Origin: JAICMB01 sp963795935
GTDB taxonomy: Bacteria > Acidobacteriota > Terriglobia > Bryobacterales > Bryobacteraceae
Length of the DNA: 64,000 nucleotides
Reading direction: 5' to 3'
Assembly: GCA_963795935.1 (NCBI GenBank)
Contig: CAWCJO010000014.1
Span: 1 to 64,000, forward strand
Shown piece after piece: positions 47,890 to 57,064 of the stretch (positions within the stretch are counted from its first letter, which is position 1; each line of letters opens with the position of its first letter). Under the pieces are notes generated by a model, which did not search any database, had not been told where the DNA came from, and was given only the letters and a program-made list of their open reading frames with translations. The translations under genes were made by a program, and so were the position numbers.

Positions 47890-50800
47890 GTGGCCACCGA
47901 GGATCGGTGGCCGGATTTTGGACCTGTTGATTGTAGCCGGGCAGGGGCGAGTTACACGCTGCTCGACCGCGGGACCGGCAATCAGGTGGAAAACCGCACG
48001 GACCAGGTTCTGGATCAATACGGCAACGCGACCAGCATCTCGCAGTACGATTTCGGAGCGCCGTCCGCGCCGGGGAGCCCCACGCGCGTGTATACCAACA
48101 CGTATCTGACCGACAGTCCCACGTCGGCGCATCCGGCGGGATCGAATTACAACGCCGAGCATATTCGTAACCGGCTGCTGACCAGCGCCGTAACTGAAAT
48201 GGGAAAACCACGACATTGGTCAGCAACTTATACGATTTCTATAATCCCAACGCGTGTCAAACCTATGGATAGATCATAACGCCCACGGGCTGGGGCTGGG
48301 GTTATGCGGCGACGGGACTTGATCCCAATAACACGGCGAACGTATTCCGTGGAAACGTTACGACCAGCTATGGCCTCGACATGACGCATGCGCTCTGTTA
48401 CGCGACCACCGGAGCGGTGTTCATGCGCACCGATGGCGGCCATGTAACGTCGGGCCAGACGGACGGGACAGCTAATTACACTGCCCCGACGGCGATGACC
48501 ACGGGAAGCTTGACGACCAGCATGAACTGGACCGGCTTTCTGGGGCTCTCAAGCGTTACCGGTCCGAACGGGGATGGCAGCGCGGTCAGCTACGATGGGG
48601 CGCAGCGGCCCTTGACGACGACCTCTCCTTATGGGGCGGTTACGAATTACACCTATTCGGTCTTCCCGCCGCTGACGGAGGCGACGACCAACGGGCATTG
48701 GACCATAAGCGTAATGGACGGTTTTGGGCGCACGGTGTCGGCGCGTACCGGCTATGGCTCGACGACCGTGAGCTATACGGACACGCAATATGCGCCGTGC
48801 GCCTGTTCGCCGCTGGGGAAGGTGAGCGCGGTATCGCAGCCCTATGTGCCCGGGGCCACCGTCTACTGGACGAAGTATACTTATGACGGAATCGGGCGCA
48901 CGGTGAGCGTGTTGGCCCCGGACGGCGGCAGCACGGCAACGTATGTATATGCGGGGAATACGGTGACGGTGACCGATGCGGCGGGAAAGTGGAAGAAGTT
49001 CACCATGGACGCGTTTGGGAATCTGACGACGGTGGTCGAGCCCGACGCCACGCAAACGAACACGGGCGGGCAGGCCACGACGACATACACCTACGACGCT
49101 CTGAACCATTTGATCGGCGTGAGCATGCCGCGGCAGATGCCGGGAGGCAACACCGTGACGCAAACGCGGACGTTCACGTATTCCGGAGCGTACCTGATGA
49201 GCGCCAATAATCCGGAGAGCGGGACGGTGAATTACGGCTACAACGCGGACGGGACGCTGGCGACGAAGCAGGATATGAAAGGACAGGCCGCGGCATATTT
49301 CCTGCAGTATGTATACGACTCCTACGGGCGCGTCACGACGGTGCGAACCATGCCGGGCACGCCTTCGAACTGGTACGGCTCGCCGACGGTGCTGCGGACG
49401 TACACCTACGACGTAAACAACGCGGACGGGAGTTACTCGCAAAAGGCGCTGGGACGGTTAACGACTGCCGGGTACAATGTTCCGTCGGCGTCGACGGCGT
49501 ACGATTCGAACGGCCTTGCGATCGCGTTCACCAACGACTTAGTGACCGAGATGTACAGCTACTCGATTGCGGGTCAGGTCGCGGGCAAGCGCCTGCGGGT
49601 GGCGCGGAACGGGTTAAACTCGGGCGGATCGCCGGTTACGATCAGCGCCGATCTCAACGGGACCTGGAGTTATAACAACGAAGGCCATTTGACCGGCGCG
49701 GATATCCCGGCGGCGGCCCGGGCTATACTTACAGTTACAATGGACTCGCTCAACTGAGCGGCATGACGGGCACGGATGGAAACAACGTCGCGGGCGTGAG
49801 TTATAACGTGTCCGGCCAGTTGTTGACTATGAACAGCGAATCGCGAAGTTATAACACGATGGGGCAGTTGACGGGCATCAACGCGGGCGGAGCCTCGCCG
49901 GTGAATATGATCTACGCATATTCGTCGAATCAGAACAACGGCAAGATTACGTCGCAGACGGACAATCTGACCGGCGAGAATGTAATTTATGCGTACGACT
50001 CCCTCAACCGCCTGATCGCAGCGCAAGCCGGCGGCACGTGGGGACAGGGCTTCAACTACGACCCGTTCGGGAACCTGACCGCCAAGACAGCCTTGGCGGG
50101 ATCTGTCCCAACATTGTCGGTGGTGCCGGACCCCACTACCAACCGCCTGTACTCGGTGGATTCGAACGGAAATATCGTAACCGGGCCGAGCGGCTATCTC
50201 GGCTACGATGCCGAGAATCGGCTGGTCTATGCCGGGGTGAGCTACGGCCAAACTTACGCCTACGACTCGCAAAACAAGCGCATCTGGGCGTGCTCGTTGA
50301 GCGGCGATTATAGTACGTGCCAGACTGAGATCTATTACTTTTATTCGCCGCAAGGTAAGCTGCTCGCGCAGTATGCGCCGTATGACGCGCCGCCCTCGGG
50401 AGGCTCAACCAATCCTACGCTAGTCTTGAGCTTGTCGGGCACGCGAGCCTACTTTGGCTTGCGCCTGCTGGGCAACGAGGACCGGGTAGGCTCGCGCGGC
50501 AAGTACTTCCCGTACGGCGAAGCGCGCAGCGGGTCGCAGCCCGATCAAGTGGACTTCGCGACCTATACGCGAGACTCGGTGACGGGCATGGATTATGCCG
50601 ACCAGCGTTATTACGCGTCCACGTGGGGGCGGTTTTTGACGCCGGACCCGTATCGGGCGACGGGCACCTCGTCGAGCGATGCGAAAACGCCGCAAAGTTG
50701 GAACAGGTACGGCTACGTGATCGGAGACCCAGTTAACGCCTACGATCCGACCGGGCTGATTATCGACGTTCCGGGTGAACCAGGCTCTCCGGGTTGCGAG

Positions 50801-51382
50801 ATCAATGGTGAGCCATTTTCACTTGATCCGCTCTGCAATCCAGATCCTTTTGGCGATCCGCCGCCGCAGCCCCAGAAGGTTGCGTCGACTTCCTGTTCCA
50901 TTGCGCTATTTTCCCGGGGCGTTCCTTTTGGCGGGTCACCCGCGCAGCACACGTATGTCGAACTATCCGAAACGTCTGGCTCAGGAGTCACGTTCCTCGA
51001 CGATGTTCTCGAGGGTGGCCCAACCAATCCGCATAATCCAATCACTAACAGCCATGATTCGTGGGGCGGCTTGATTGGGCTAATTGAACCGGTCGCACTT
51101 GGGTCATTTCTGGGTGGGACCGATCCTGCGACAAACACAGAGATCGGCTCCGAAACCGGTGGGTTAGATGTTTGTCACGATATCGGAAGGCTTCTGGGAT
51201 CAGTTAACAATTATGACGCGGAATCCCTCGTATCTTATGCTCCTCGACCAAATGGTTCCACGACCTTCAACAGTAATAGCTTCACGTTTACGCTGCTATT
51301 TGACATTGGTCTCAGTAGTGTTTTCCAGCCGATCGGTTGGAGTCCGGGATGGGGGCAGGTTGTGCCAGGGCTGTGGCCATGA
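47890..51382 (+). pseudogene. 5'-truncated second Rhs gene with a different C-terminal tip
   Basis: No signal peptide or N-terminal domain is present. Homology to Rhs 1 starts at NRTDQVLDQYGNATSISQYD. A frameshift near 48200, a TAG at 48270 and a frameshift near 49715 interrupt it. Translation could restart at ATG 48381. The YD core (YTYDGIGRTVSVLAPDGG; YAYDSLNRLIAAQAGG) ends with DYADQRYYASTWGRFLTPDP and DPTGLIIDV. The tip after about 50755 (residue pattern with HNPITNSHDSWGGLIG) is unrelated to that of Rhs 1. The 3' end overlaps a beta-propeller gene by four bases. It is either a silent donor of tip sequence or a decayed gene. Confidence 0.88.
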
Positions 51383-52356
51383 ATAGCTTGGTGATGCAAT
51401 CCCGCTGGTTGGCCCCGATGATTGCGGCATCGGTCGCCGGAGTGGGGCAGTTGAATCTGCAACCGCTCAGAGGCGACTCACGGTCCTTCTGCGCTGCCTA
51501 TTTCCAGGAGGCCCGCGGTGCAAATAAACCGCCGCAACTGATCCTGTTCCCGATGGCCGGTCCAGAATTGACAGTCCCATTAGCCGTGGAATTGCCTGCG
51601 AGTTTTCGCTTAATTGAGTTCAGCCCGGACGGGAAGGCGATTTACGGCCAAAAGACCGAGCCTATCGACGCTTCCGGCGTTATCAAAATCGAGTTTGGAC
51701 CAGTTCGCCAAAGCATAGTCCCAGGGACGGTCGAATTGGACACGATTTGGCACTTAACAGTCTCGCACCCCCCTGGCAAAATCTTTGTTTCGGGCTGCTC
51801 CGGGACCCGCGGAACTCCGGAATGCGGCGCGTTCGAGATCGATCCGAAGACCGGACACCTCCGGCCACTACGGCTTGGGATACCTCAGCAGCGAGGGGGC
51901 GCACTTGGGCCAATATCTCCGGACGGCAAACACGCCGTAAGTTACTCGGAAAGGTATTTAGGCTTACTCGATCTCGGGACGGGTTCGGTTCACGCGATAA
52001 AGGGCATCAGCGCAGGCATCGTGTCGAACGGGCGCTTTCGGTCAACGCCATGTACCTGGTCGCCTGACGGGCGGTCAATCGTTGCCATTTTAGATGAAGG
52101 GATTGTCCTGATAGATTCGAACGATACGTCCCGGCGAAGGAGGCTCGGGGGGTCTGGCAGCGGCCCTGTCCATTGGTCTCCGGACTCGAACCTCCTCCTA
52201 CTTTCGAGCTCCCAGATGTCGTGTTGGCCTTCTTTGTACTCTGAGACGTTGGAGGTCCTCGACGTCGGTACTGGTAAAAGAAAAGTGATCAAGAGTTCGC
52301 ATTGCAAGGTGGTCGTTCCAACTGTCGGCTGGGTCGATACGGAAGCACTTCGGTAG
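51379..52356 (+). CDS. Exported beta-propeller-like protein paired with the second Rhs tip
   Basis: 325 residues from ATG 51379 (MNSLVMQSRWLAPMIAASVAG), whose ATGA overlaps the Rhs stop. A hydrophobic leader is followed by blade-like repeats (RLIEFSPDGKAIYG, GPISPDGKHAVSYS, CTWSPDGRSIVAILDEG, VHWSPDSNLLLLSSS). It is similar in design, though not closely in sequence, to the propeller at 25876-27072, which is also coupled to an Rhs tip. Candidate immunity or accessory protein. Confidence 0.7.
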   Translation: MNSLVMQSRWLAPMIAASVAGVGQLNLQPLRGDSRSFCAAYFQEARGANKPPQLILFPMAGPELTVPLAVELPASFRLIEFSPDGKAIYGQKTEPIDASGVIKIEFGPVRQSIVPGTVELDTIWHLTVSHPPGKIFVSGCSGTRGTPECGAFEIDPKTGHLRPLRLGIPQQRGGALGPISPDGKHAVSYSERYLGLLDLGTGSVHAIKGISAGIVSNGRFRSTPCTWSPDGRSIVAILDEGIVLIDSNDTSRRRRLGGSGSGPVHWSPDSNLLLLSSSQMSCWPSLYSETLEVLDVGTGKRKVIKSSHCKVVVPTVGWVDTEALR

Positions 52357-52415
52357 GACGAGAGGTGCCACCGGGGGTAGTGCGCTAAATCTGTGTGGCT
52401 GGGCCGCGGGGCTCA

Positions 52416-53250
52416 TCGATCCGCGCGAGGTCGGCGTGCGGCCGACGGGAAGCTATTGGGGCGGGGCGGGCGAGCAGATCGACATGCGCTCGGGCAATCT
52501 GAACTTCACGGTTCCGCTGTTCAAGGTGAACGGGCGCGGTTGGACCGTGCCGTTCAATCTGACTTATAACTCGCAGGTATGGCGGCAGGACCCCGGGGGC
52601 ACGTGGAACTTCGGCGGCCGGATCCGTATGTGGCAAGCGGCGGGCCGGGTGAGGCATCGAGTTGGAACCGGTATAGCTACGTGCTGGGCGACCCGGTTAA
52701 TCTCCTCGACCCAAGTGGGTTAGAGGAGGTCGATGCCGGTTCTGATACGGACTGCTGGACCGACGAAGACGGGAATCTCTTATGTGATGGGGGTGGCAGC
52801 GGCGCTGCTTACAATGTCGGAGCGGTGTTTACAACTCAGTCGAACGCTCCAGCTGATCCTAGTTCGGCACTGGATACACCGATCGGATCGACGCTGATAC
52901 TCACTGTTATTCCGCCCCTCGGTCCGCCGACCGTTATAGCACCGCCGCCGGAGACGCCGCCGCTCGGTCCTGGCACATACGGGGCGTATTTCTCTTGTTT
53001 TTCTTCTACCGTCGTCAGCGTTATAATTTTAAGCGCGCCCGAAGTTCCTGGCGCTTCAACTTGGGCCATGGTTCAAGGTGTGCTAACCGGAGCAAAATGG
53101 GGTACAAGGCTCGGGGTGGTCGGCGGGATCGTTTTTACAGCCGACCTTCTGCTGACCTTCGATCAATCGGCCCGCCGGTGCTCGACTTCGACCGGATATA
53201 TACCGTGGATATTGCAGCGACCGAAGGCGCCAAAGGTAGCGCATCGATGA
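52416..53250 (+). pseudogene. Core-deleted Rhs with a third C-terminal tip
   Basis: 52416-52618 matches the start of the Rhs shell (GVRPTGSYWGGAGEQIDMRS to GGTWNFG). It is then joined directly to the core end (RPDPYVASG, SSWNRYSYVLGDPVNLLDPS). About 3.7 kb of core is missing compared with Rhs 1, and the join changes frame. The tip (to 53250) is open: an acidic start (DAGSDTDCWTDEDGN), a proline-rich linker and hydrophobic segments (FSSTVVSVIILSAPEVPG, LGVVGGIVFTADLLL). It may insert into a membrane. Its stop overlaps the next gene by four bases. Confidence 0.8.
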
Positions 53251-53687
53251 TGCTATCTCCCTTAAAGATTATGGGGGTGGTACTGTTGCTGCCTGCGACG
53301 GCTTTTGGCGTCTTAGGAACATTGGCATGGATCTGGGCTGCGGAGGCATACCTGAACTGGCCGAAAGTGGACGCGAGCGTCCGGTCGCTTTCGTATGAGC
53401 CTGGCAACGCAGGCAAACGCGGAATAATCAAGGTGAAGCTCTGCTACGCGGGCACGTCCGGCGAGAATTGCGCCTGGGCATTGCGATCGCTGCCTTGGGG
53501 TGGTTCGAAATTCGCGCACGACTATGCGGTCGGTACGCAGCACGCGATCAGACTTGATCCCCGGAATCCGGCTGCGGCGGACGTGAATGTTGGATGGAAC
53601 CTTGATACGGTGTTCGTGCCTGTTGAAATTTGCACGATCTGCTGCTGCCTTTTTATCGCCGCCTTTTACTTTTGGCGGTCTCCGTAA
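53247..53687 (+). CDS. DUF3592-like membrane protein, candidate immunity protein of the third tip
   Basis: 146 residues from ATG 53247 (ATGA overlap with the tip stop). One helix lies at each end (VVLLLPATAFGVLGTLAWIW and FVPVEICTICCCLFIAAFYF). Between them is a small beta-domain of the DUF3592 kind (WPKVDASVRSLSYEPG, AVGTQHAIRLDPRNPAAADV). A membrane-located protein opposite a membrane-active-looking tip fits a toxin-immunity pair. Confidence 0.65.
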   Translation: MMLSPLKIMGVVLLLPATAFGVLGTLAWIWAAEAYLNWPKVDASVRSLSYEPGNAGKRGIIKVKLCYAGTSGENCAWALRSLPWGGSKFAHDYAVGTQHAIRLDPRNPAAADVNVGWNLDTVFVPVEICTICCCLFIAAFYFWRSP

Positions 53688-53689
53688 TA

Positions 53690-54163
53690 TCCGTCTGAGG
53701 GACTCGAATCCGCTCTACCATTGGACGGCCATTGGCGACCCGAAGGGTCAAGGCCAGAAGGTTTGGCATCTTCAAGGCACCGGCAGCACGCAGGCTGGCT
53801 ATGCGCTGCAGTACGCATGCCGGGAAGTGGACAAGAATGGTCAGGAGAAAAGAAACATTTTGTCCTACTGGACCTGGACGGGCTGGGGCGGCCGTACATT
53901 TGATCGAGTTATACGATGCTCGTCCGCGGCCTGAGCACGCAAGTGGAAAACCGCACGGACCGGGCGCTGGAACAGTACGGCAACGCAACCGGCACTTCGC
54001 AGTACGATTTCGGAACGCCGTCGCCGCCGGGGAATACCACGCGGGTATACGCGAACGTGTATCTTATCATAACGACTCCAGTCCCACGTCGGCGCATCCG
54101 GCGGGCTCGAATTACAACGCCGAACATATCCATAACCGTCTGCTAACCAGCGCGGTGACGCAG
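53690..54163 (+). pseudogene. Rhs core fragment at the right edge of the locus
   Basis: Broken frames match Rhs 1 from about 43620 to 44052. They contain NILSYWTWTGWGGRTF, then VENRTDRALEQYGNATGTSQ and a decayed match to the HIHNRLLTSAVTQ segment. The copy ends at CGCGGTGACGCAG, where the DNA switches to the Mo-subunit 3' end. No tip follows. Confidence 0.85.
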
Positions 54164-54276
54164 GATCACGGGGGTTGCCGCGGCGGTGGCGAATGCGGTC
54201 TATCATGCTACGGGGAAGCGCGTGCGGGAATTGCCGATCACTCCGGAGAAACTGCTCTGAGTGGAAAAGTTTTGGT
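54164..54276 (+). repeat. Direct repeat, right copy: 3' end of the Mo-subunit gene
   Basis: Begins GATCACGGGGGTTGCCGCGG and continues through ELPITPEKLL and the TGA into GTGGAA, matching 40649-40761. It is joined in front to an Rhs fragment. The 247 bases that follow, up to the VOC gene, show nothing recognisable. Confidence 0.93.
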
Positions 54277-54523
54277 GGGGATAGGTGAACGGAAAGGCGT
54301 GGAGATCCCGGCTCTTGCCCGCTACGCAAGTTGTGCGCTGTCCGGCCGGGGACGCTGTCAAACGGGGCGCGCCGCGCGAATCGGGGCTCTATCAGTGAGC
54401 TTTCGGCAAACGTGCGTACAGCGGGTAACCCACCAACTTCGTGCGGACTGGAGTCGCGAAACAAGGTTCACATCAGCGGGGCGGCCAACGGCGGTTGGAT
54501 AATTACGTGGAGGAGGAGAGACG

Positions 54524-54946
54524 ATGCTGTCGAACAGGTCGATACCTCGCGCCACCGTAATTCCGGTGCTGGCCTATTCGGATGTGACTGAAGCCGCAGC
54601 TTGGCTATGCGATGCATTCGGATTTAATGTGCGTCTGCGTATCGGTAACCACCGAGTGCAGTTAAATGTCGGAGACGGGGCGGTGACGCTTAGGGAAATG
54701 CGCCAGGCCGACGTTAACGCAGCATTGGGCGCGGGATGCTCGATTACCGTTCGCATAGAGGACGTCGATGCCCACTGCAACCGCGCCAGGGATCACGGAG
54801 CGCGGATCACAGAAGGCCCGGTGACTCACCCGTATGGCGAGCGGCAATATAACGCAGTCGATTTCGGCGGATACTCGTGGACGTTTTCGGAGTCGGTAGC
54901 GGACGTGCATCCGCAAGATTGGGGCGGGAAAGCGGAGCAACTGTAG
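54524..54946 (+). CDS. Glyoxalase/bleomycin-resistance (VOC) superfamily protein
   Basis: 140 residues. Two beta-alpha-beta-beta-beta halves are visible: TVIPVLAYSDVTEAAAWLCD with LQLNVGD-like strands, and SITVRIEDVDAHCNRARDHG with GERQYNAVDFGGYSWTFSES. The metal-ligand His/Glu pattern is incomplete, so enzymatic function is uncertain. GGAGGAG lies about eight bases upstream of the ATG. Confidence 0.85.
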   Translation: MLSNRSIPRATVIPVLAYSDVTEAAAWLCDAFGFNVRLRIGNHRVQLNVGDGAVTLREMRQADVNAALGAGCSITVRIEDVDAHCNRARDHGARITEGPVTHPYGERQYNAVDFGGYSWTFSESVADVHPQDWGGKAEQL

Positions 54947-55291
54947 CGCCGCGTTAGGAAAACATCGCCGGGCTTCCGTCGGCGGCCCGCCGGCAATAAG
55001 CCGGCCTTCGCGAACAATCGCTCTCAATGCGGCGAATTCATCGCCACACATTTATTCCCGCCCGTGAAGTGAATCGGCGTATCGCCGATATCGAAGCGCC
55101 GGGCCATTGTAATACGTGGCCGCGAGTCGGCGATGGCGGCGGGGCAGACCATATTAACCTATCGGCAATTGCAACAGATTGCCGCATTACTCGCCTGATG
55201 CTTCGAGGCGGGCGGGAGCCGTCGAGAGCAGCCAGCCCGGCGCGTCGATTCGATCCGCGATTTAGGTCTCGTTGGGGAGATTGAGTTGGTA
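54947..55291. other. Gap without a supported gene
   Basis: Short frames exist on both strands but none has recognisable motifs. A small hairpin (GCCGGC-AATAA-GCCGGC near 54996-55012) follows the VOC gene and could be a weak terminator. Confidence 0.35.
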
Positions 55292-55535
55292 TTAGCGGGC
55301 GAGCACTTGGCTCGTGAGGTTGCCTAGAGCATAATGGGCAACAGCCGCATCCCGTTCCGAGCACAATATCAACCCCACCGGCGGGTTCTCGCGCGGGTGG
55401 GTCCAATGCTCGCGCGCGTATTTCAGATACAGGTTCAACCGGCCGGCGCTGGCGTGCGTGAACTTGCCGAGTTTCAAATCCACGATCGTAAGGTCCCGAA
55501 GGCGGCGGTGGAAGAAAATCAGATCAACCCGGGTC
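55292..55535 (-). pseudogene. C-terminal fragment of a DUF1016/YhcG-type nuclease gene
   Basis: The minus strand encodes DLIFFHRRLRDLTIVDLKLG, then AGRLNLYLKYAREHWTHPRE, NPPVGLILCSERDAAVAHYA and a TAG stop. This is the PDDEXK catalytic core of YhcG proteins (the D-x-K in VDLKLG). The N-terminal DNA-binding half is missing; at 55535 the sequence switches to a response-regulator fragment. Confidence 0.8.
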
Positions 55536-55551
55536 CGAGGCCCTCAATTTG

Positions 55552-55692
55552 GGGGCCTACGACGTCCTCGCTAAGCCTCTCGACGCGGGGGAATTGGCGC
55601 GTACCCTGAATTCGGCCTGGCTTCACTGGCGCCGCCGCCACATGGGCATTGCAGGCAAAAATGGCGGCGGCGCGGAACTCGAGCAGGCATAG
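55552..55692 (+). pseudogene. C-terminal fragment of a response-regulator receiver domain
   Basis: GAYDVLAKPLDAGELARTLN followed by SAWLHWRRRH is the end of a receiver domain, with the conserved Lys-Pro of its last active-site loop. The phosphorylated Asp and the rest are missing. It stops at 55692 and touches the nuclease fragment. Confidence 0.7.
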
Positions 55693-55706
55693 CGAGAACG
55701 ACAAGC

Positions 55707-55931
55707 ATGAAGGACGTGGAGCAACAAGCGACCTCGCGGTATTCCGAAGATTGCGATTGCTTATCGGCAGACCCAAGGCTCCACATGGAGGGTGTCATCG
55801 ATTCCCTTATTCGCGCTTTGAGGCGGAAAGGTCTATTTGCTTTCGAGTGGGATAATCGGATGGCAAAATTATTCCAGATCCCGGCGGATGTGAACTCCCA
55901 GCCAGCGAGGGGATTGCAGAAGTCGGGTTAA
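55707..55931 (+). CDS. Small hypothetical protein
   Basis: 74 residues from ATG 55707 (MKDVEQQATSRYSEDCDC), with no recognised motif; a short helical stretch EGVIDSLIRALRRKGLFAFE is present. It follows the receiver fragment by 14 bases and may be a leftover of the same locus. Weak support. Confidence 0.3.
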   Translation: MKDVEQQATSRYSEDCDCLSADPRLHMEGVIDSLIRALRRKGLFAFEWDNRMAKLFQIPADVNSQPARGLQKSG

Positions 55932-55949
55932 TAGGACGAGCAAGAGTGA

Positions 55950-56019
55950 AGCTTCCAGCGCATAAAGCGGCGAGAAAGGCTACCGGCGGACCGGCGTCGA
56001 TCGGGACGGGGCGTTATTC
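55950..56019 (-). pseudogene. N-terminal scrap of a PIN-domain toxin gene
   Basis: Reading minus from about 56015 gives VPIDAGPPVAFLAAL, the first strand of a PIN ribonuclease with its first acidic residue. The rest of the domain is missing. It follows an antitoxin-like gene in the right order for a VapBC pair. Confidence 0.45.
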
Positions 56020-56259
56020 GCCGGCCAAGACGCTTCATGTACTTCGGGTTTTCCGCCAGGTCTTTGGGCAGCCCTTTCACTGTACGGCAAGGTCGCGGGC
56101 TACATCGTAACAGGAGCCTGCACCGGCACGCGGCCGCTGTAACAGCGACTTTTCGAGGCTGTCCCGGAGGAGCCACGACTTCGTCACCCGCCTCTTCCCG
56201 GCCTCGTTGGTGAGCCGGGCCAAGAGGTTGTCAGGCAACTTCAATGAAATCGTCCGCAT
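56020..56259 (-). CDS. Ribbon-helix-helix antitoxin-like protein (frameshifted)
   Basis: The start is MRTISLKLPDNLLARL (56259). The ribbon and two helices are typical (TNEAGKRRVTKSWLLRDSLE). After SCYDVARDLA a slip near 56095 moves to the frame KGLPKDLAENPKYMK, the usual C-terminus that wraps the toxin. With the PIN scrap directly downstream this is a decayed type II toxin-antitoxin module. Confidence 0.6.
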
Positions 56260-56319
56260 GATCAGGGTAATGCGCGCCGTTCTGACGCGCAATACCCTGT
56301 TTTTGCCTATGCCCGGGCG

Positions 56320-56757
56320 CTAACCCTTTGCCGCTCTGGCCCGCCGCTGCAATTCCTCGGGAGACACATCCTCGACGTGCGTGGCGATCCACCACTGGTT
56401 GCCCGCTGGATCCTCGACGCCGCCGCCGCGGTCGCCGTAGAACTCATTCCTCGGCTCGCGAAGCGACTTCCCGCCGGCCTCGATCGCGCGGCGATAAACC
56501 TCATCGACATTGTCGACGTACAAATAAAGCGTCGCGGGCGACGGCCGCGGCGGCTGCGGTTCTCCCATCATCACAAAGGAATCTCCGATCTTAACCTGGG
56601 CGTGTTGGACGGTTCCGTCGCCCCGGGCCATGCGCTCAATCTCCACGGCGCCAAAGGCCTCCTTCAAAAAATCGATCAGCCTCGCTACGCCGGGCACGGT
56701 CAGGTATGGCGTAACGGAATGATAGCCGTCAGGTACTGGTTTCACGTTAATTGGCAT
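56320..56757 (-). CDS. VOC/PhnB-like protein
   Basis: 145 residues, with strong glyoxalase-superfamily features: GYHSVTPYLTVPGVARLIDF, AQVKIGDSFVMMGEP, LYLYVDNVDEVYRRAIEAGG and RGGGVEDPAGNQWWIATHVE. It is of the PhnB/YdeN-like type with no resistance target assigned. GGAGAG sits at the RBS position. Confidence 0.88.
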   Translation of the reverse strand: MPINVKPVPDGYHSVTPYLTVPGVARLIDFLKEAFGAVEIERMARGDGTVQHAQVKIGDSFVMMGEPQPPRPSPATLYLYVDNVDEVYRRAIEAGGKSLREPRNEFYGDRGGGVEDPAGNQWWIATHVEDVSPEELQRRARAAKG

Positions 56758-56907
56758 GAGGTCTCTCCTTCAGACTCATTGTCCGGTAGCGTTACTGCCC
56801 TCGTATTGTAAAAAATTGCCGGCGCGGCGTCCGTGTTAGATCCCGACAACGGCTTCCTAACCCGGCGTAGCCGGAACCAAACAAGCTTTGCACTAACCGG
56901 GCAACCG

Positions 56908-57030
56908 CTCCGTGACCGTCGCGGCTTGGTCGGATTCGCGAAAGTTGGGGGCTCTCGAGAACCCGCTCCCGAGGCCGTTACCGATGGTCGAGGCTCAGTA
57001 CCGAGCCGCGCGCGTCAGCAAGCGTCAAGT
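56908..57030. repeat. Decayed copies of the 40-bp GC-rich unit
   Basis: CGTGACCGTCGCGGCTTGGT near 56910 and GTTACCGATGGTCGAGGCTC near 56978, followed by CGCGCGTCAGCAAGCGTCAA, resemble the units arrayed at 38029-38477. The rest of the 56758-57064 gap has no gene. Confidence 0.5.
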
Positions 57031-57064
57031 AGTAACCGGGACGGGAGACTAGCGCGGCGGCGGT

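Noticed and set aside
53698..53735. tRNA-like string on the minus strand (CCAATGGTAGAGC next to GGATTCGAGTCCC)
   Set aside because: It looks like a D-arm joined to a T-arm, but there is no anticodon arm or acceptor stem and the stretch lies in an Rhs fragment. Treated as chance.
41387..54276. Transposase or integrase driving the Rhs insertions
   Set aside because: No DDE transposase, tyrosine or serine recombinase motif was found in any frame of the region, so an IS-type mechanism is not supported here.
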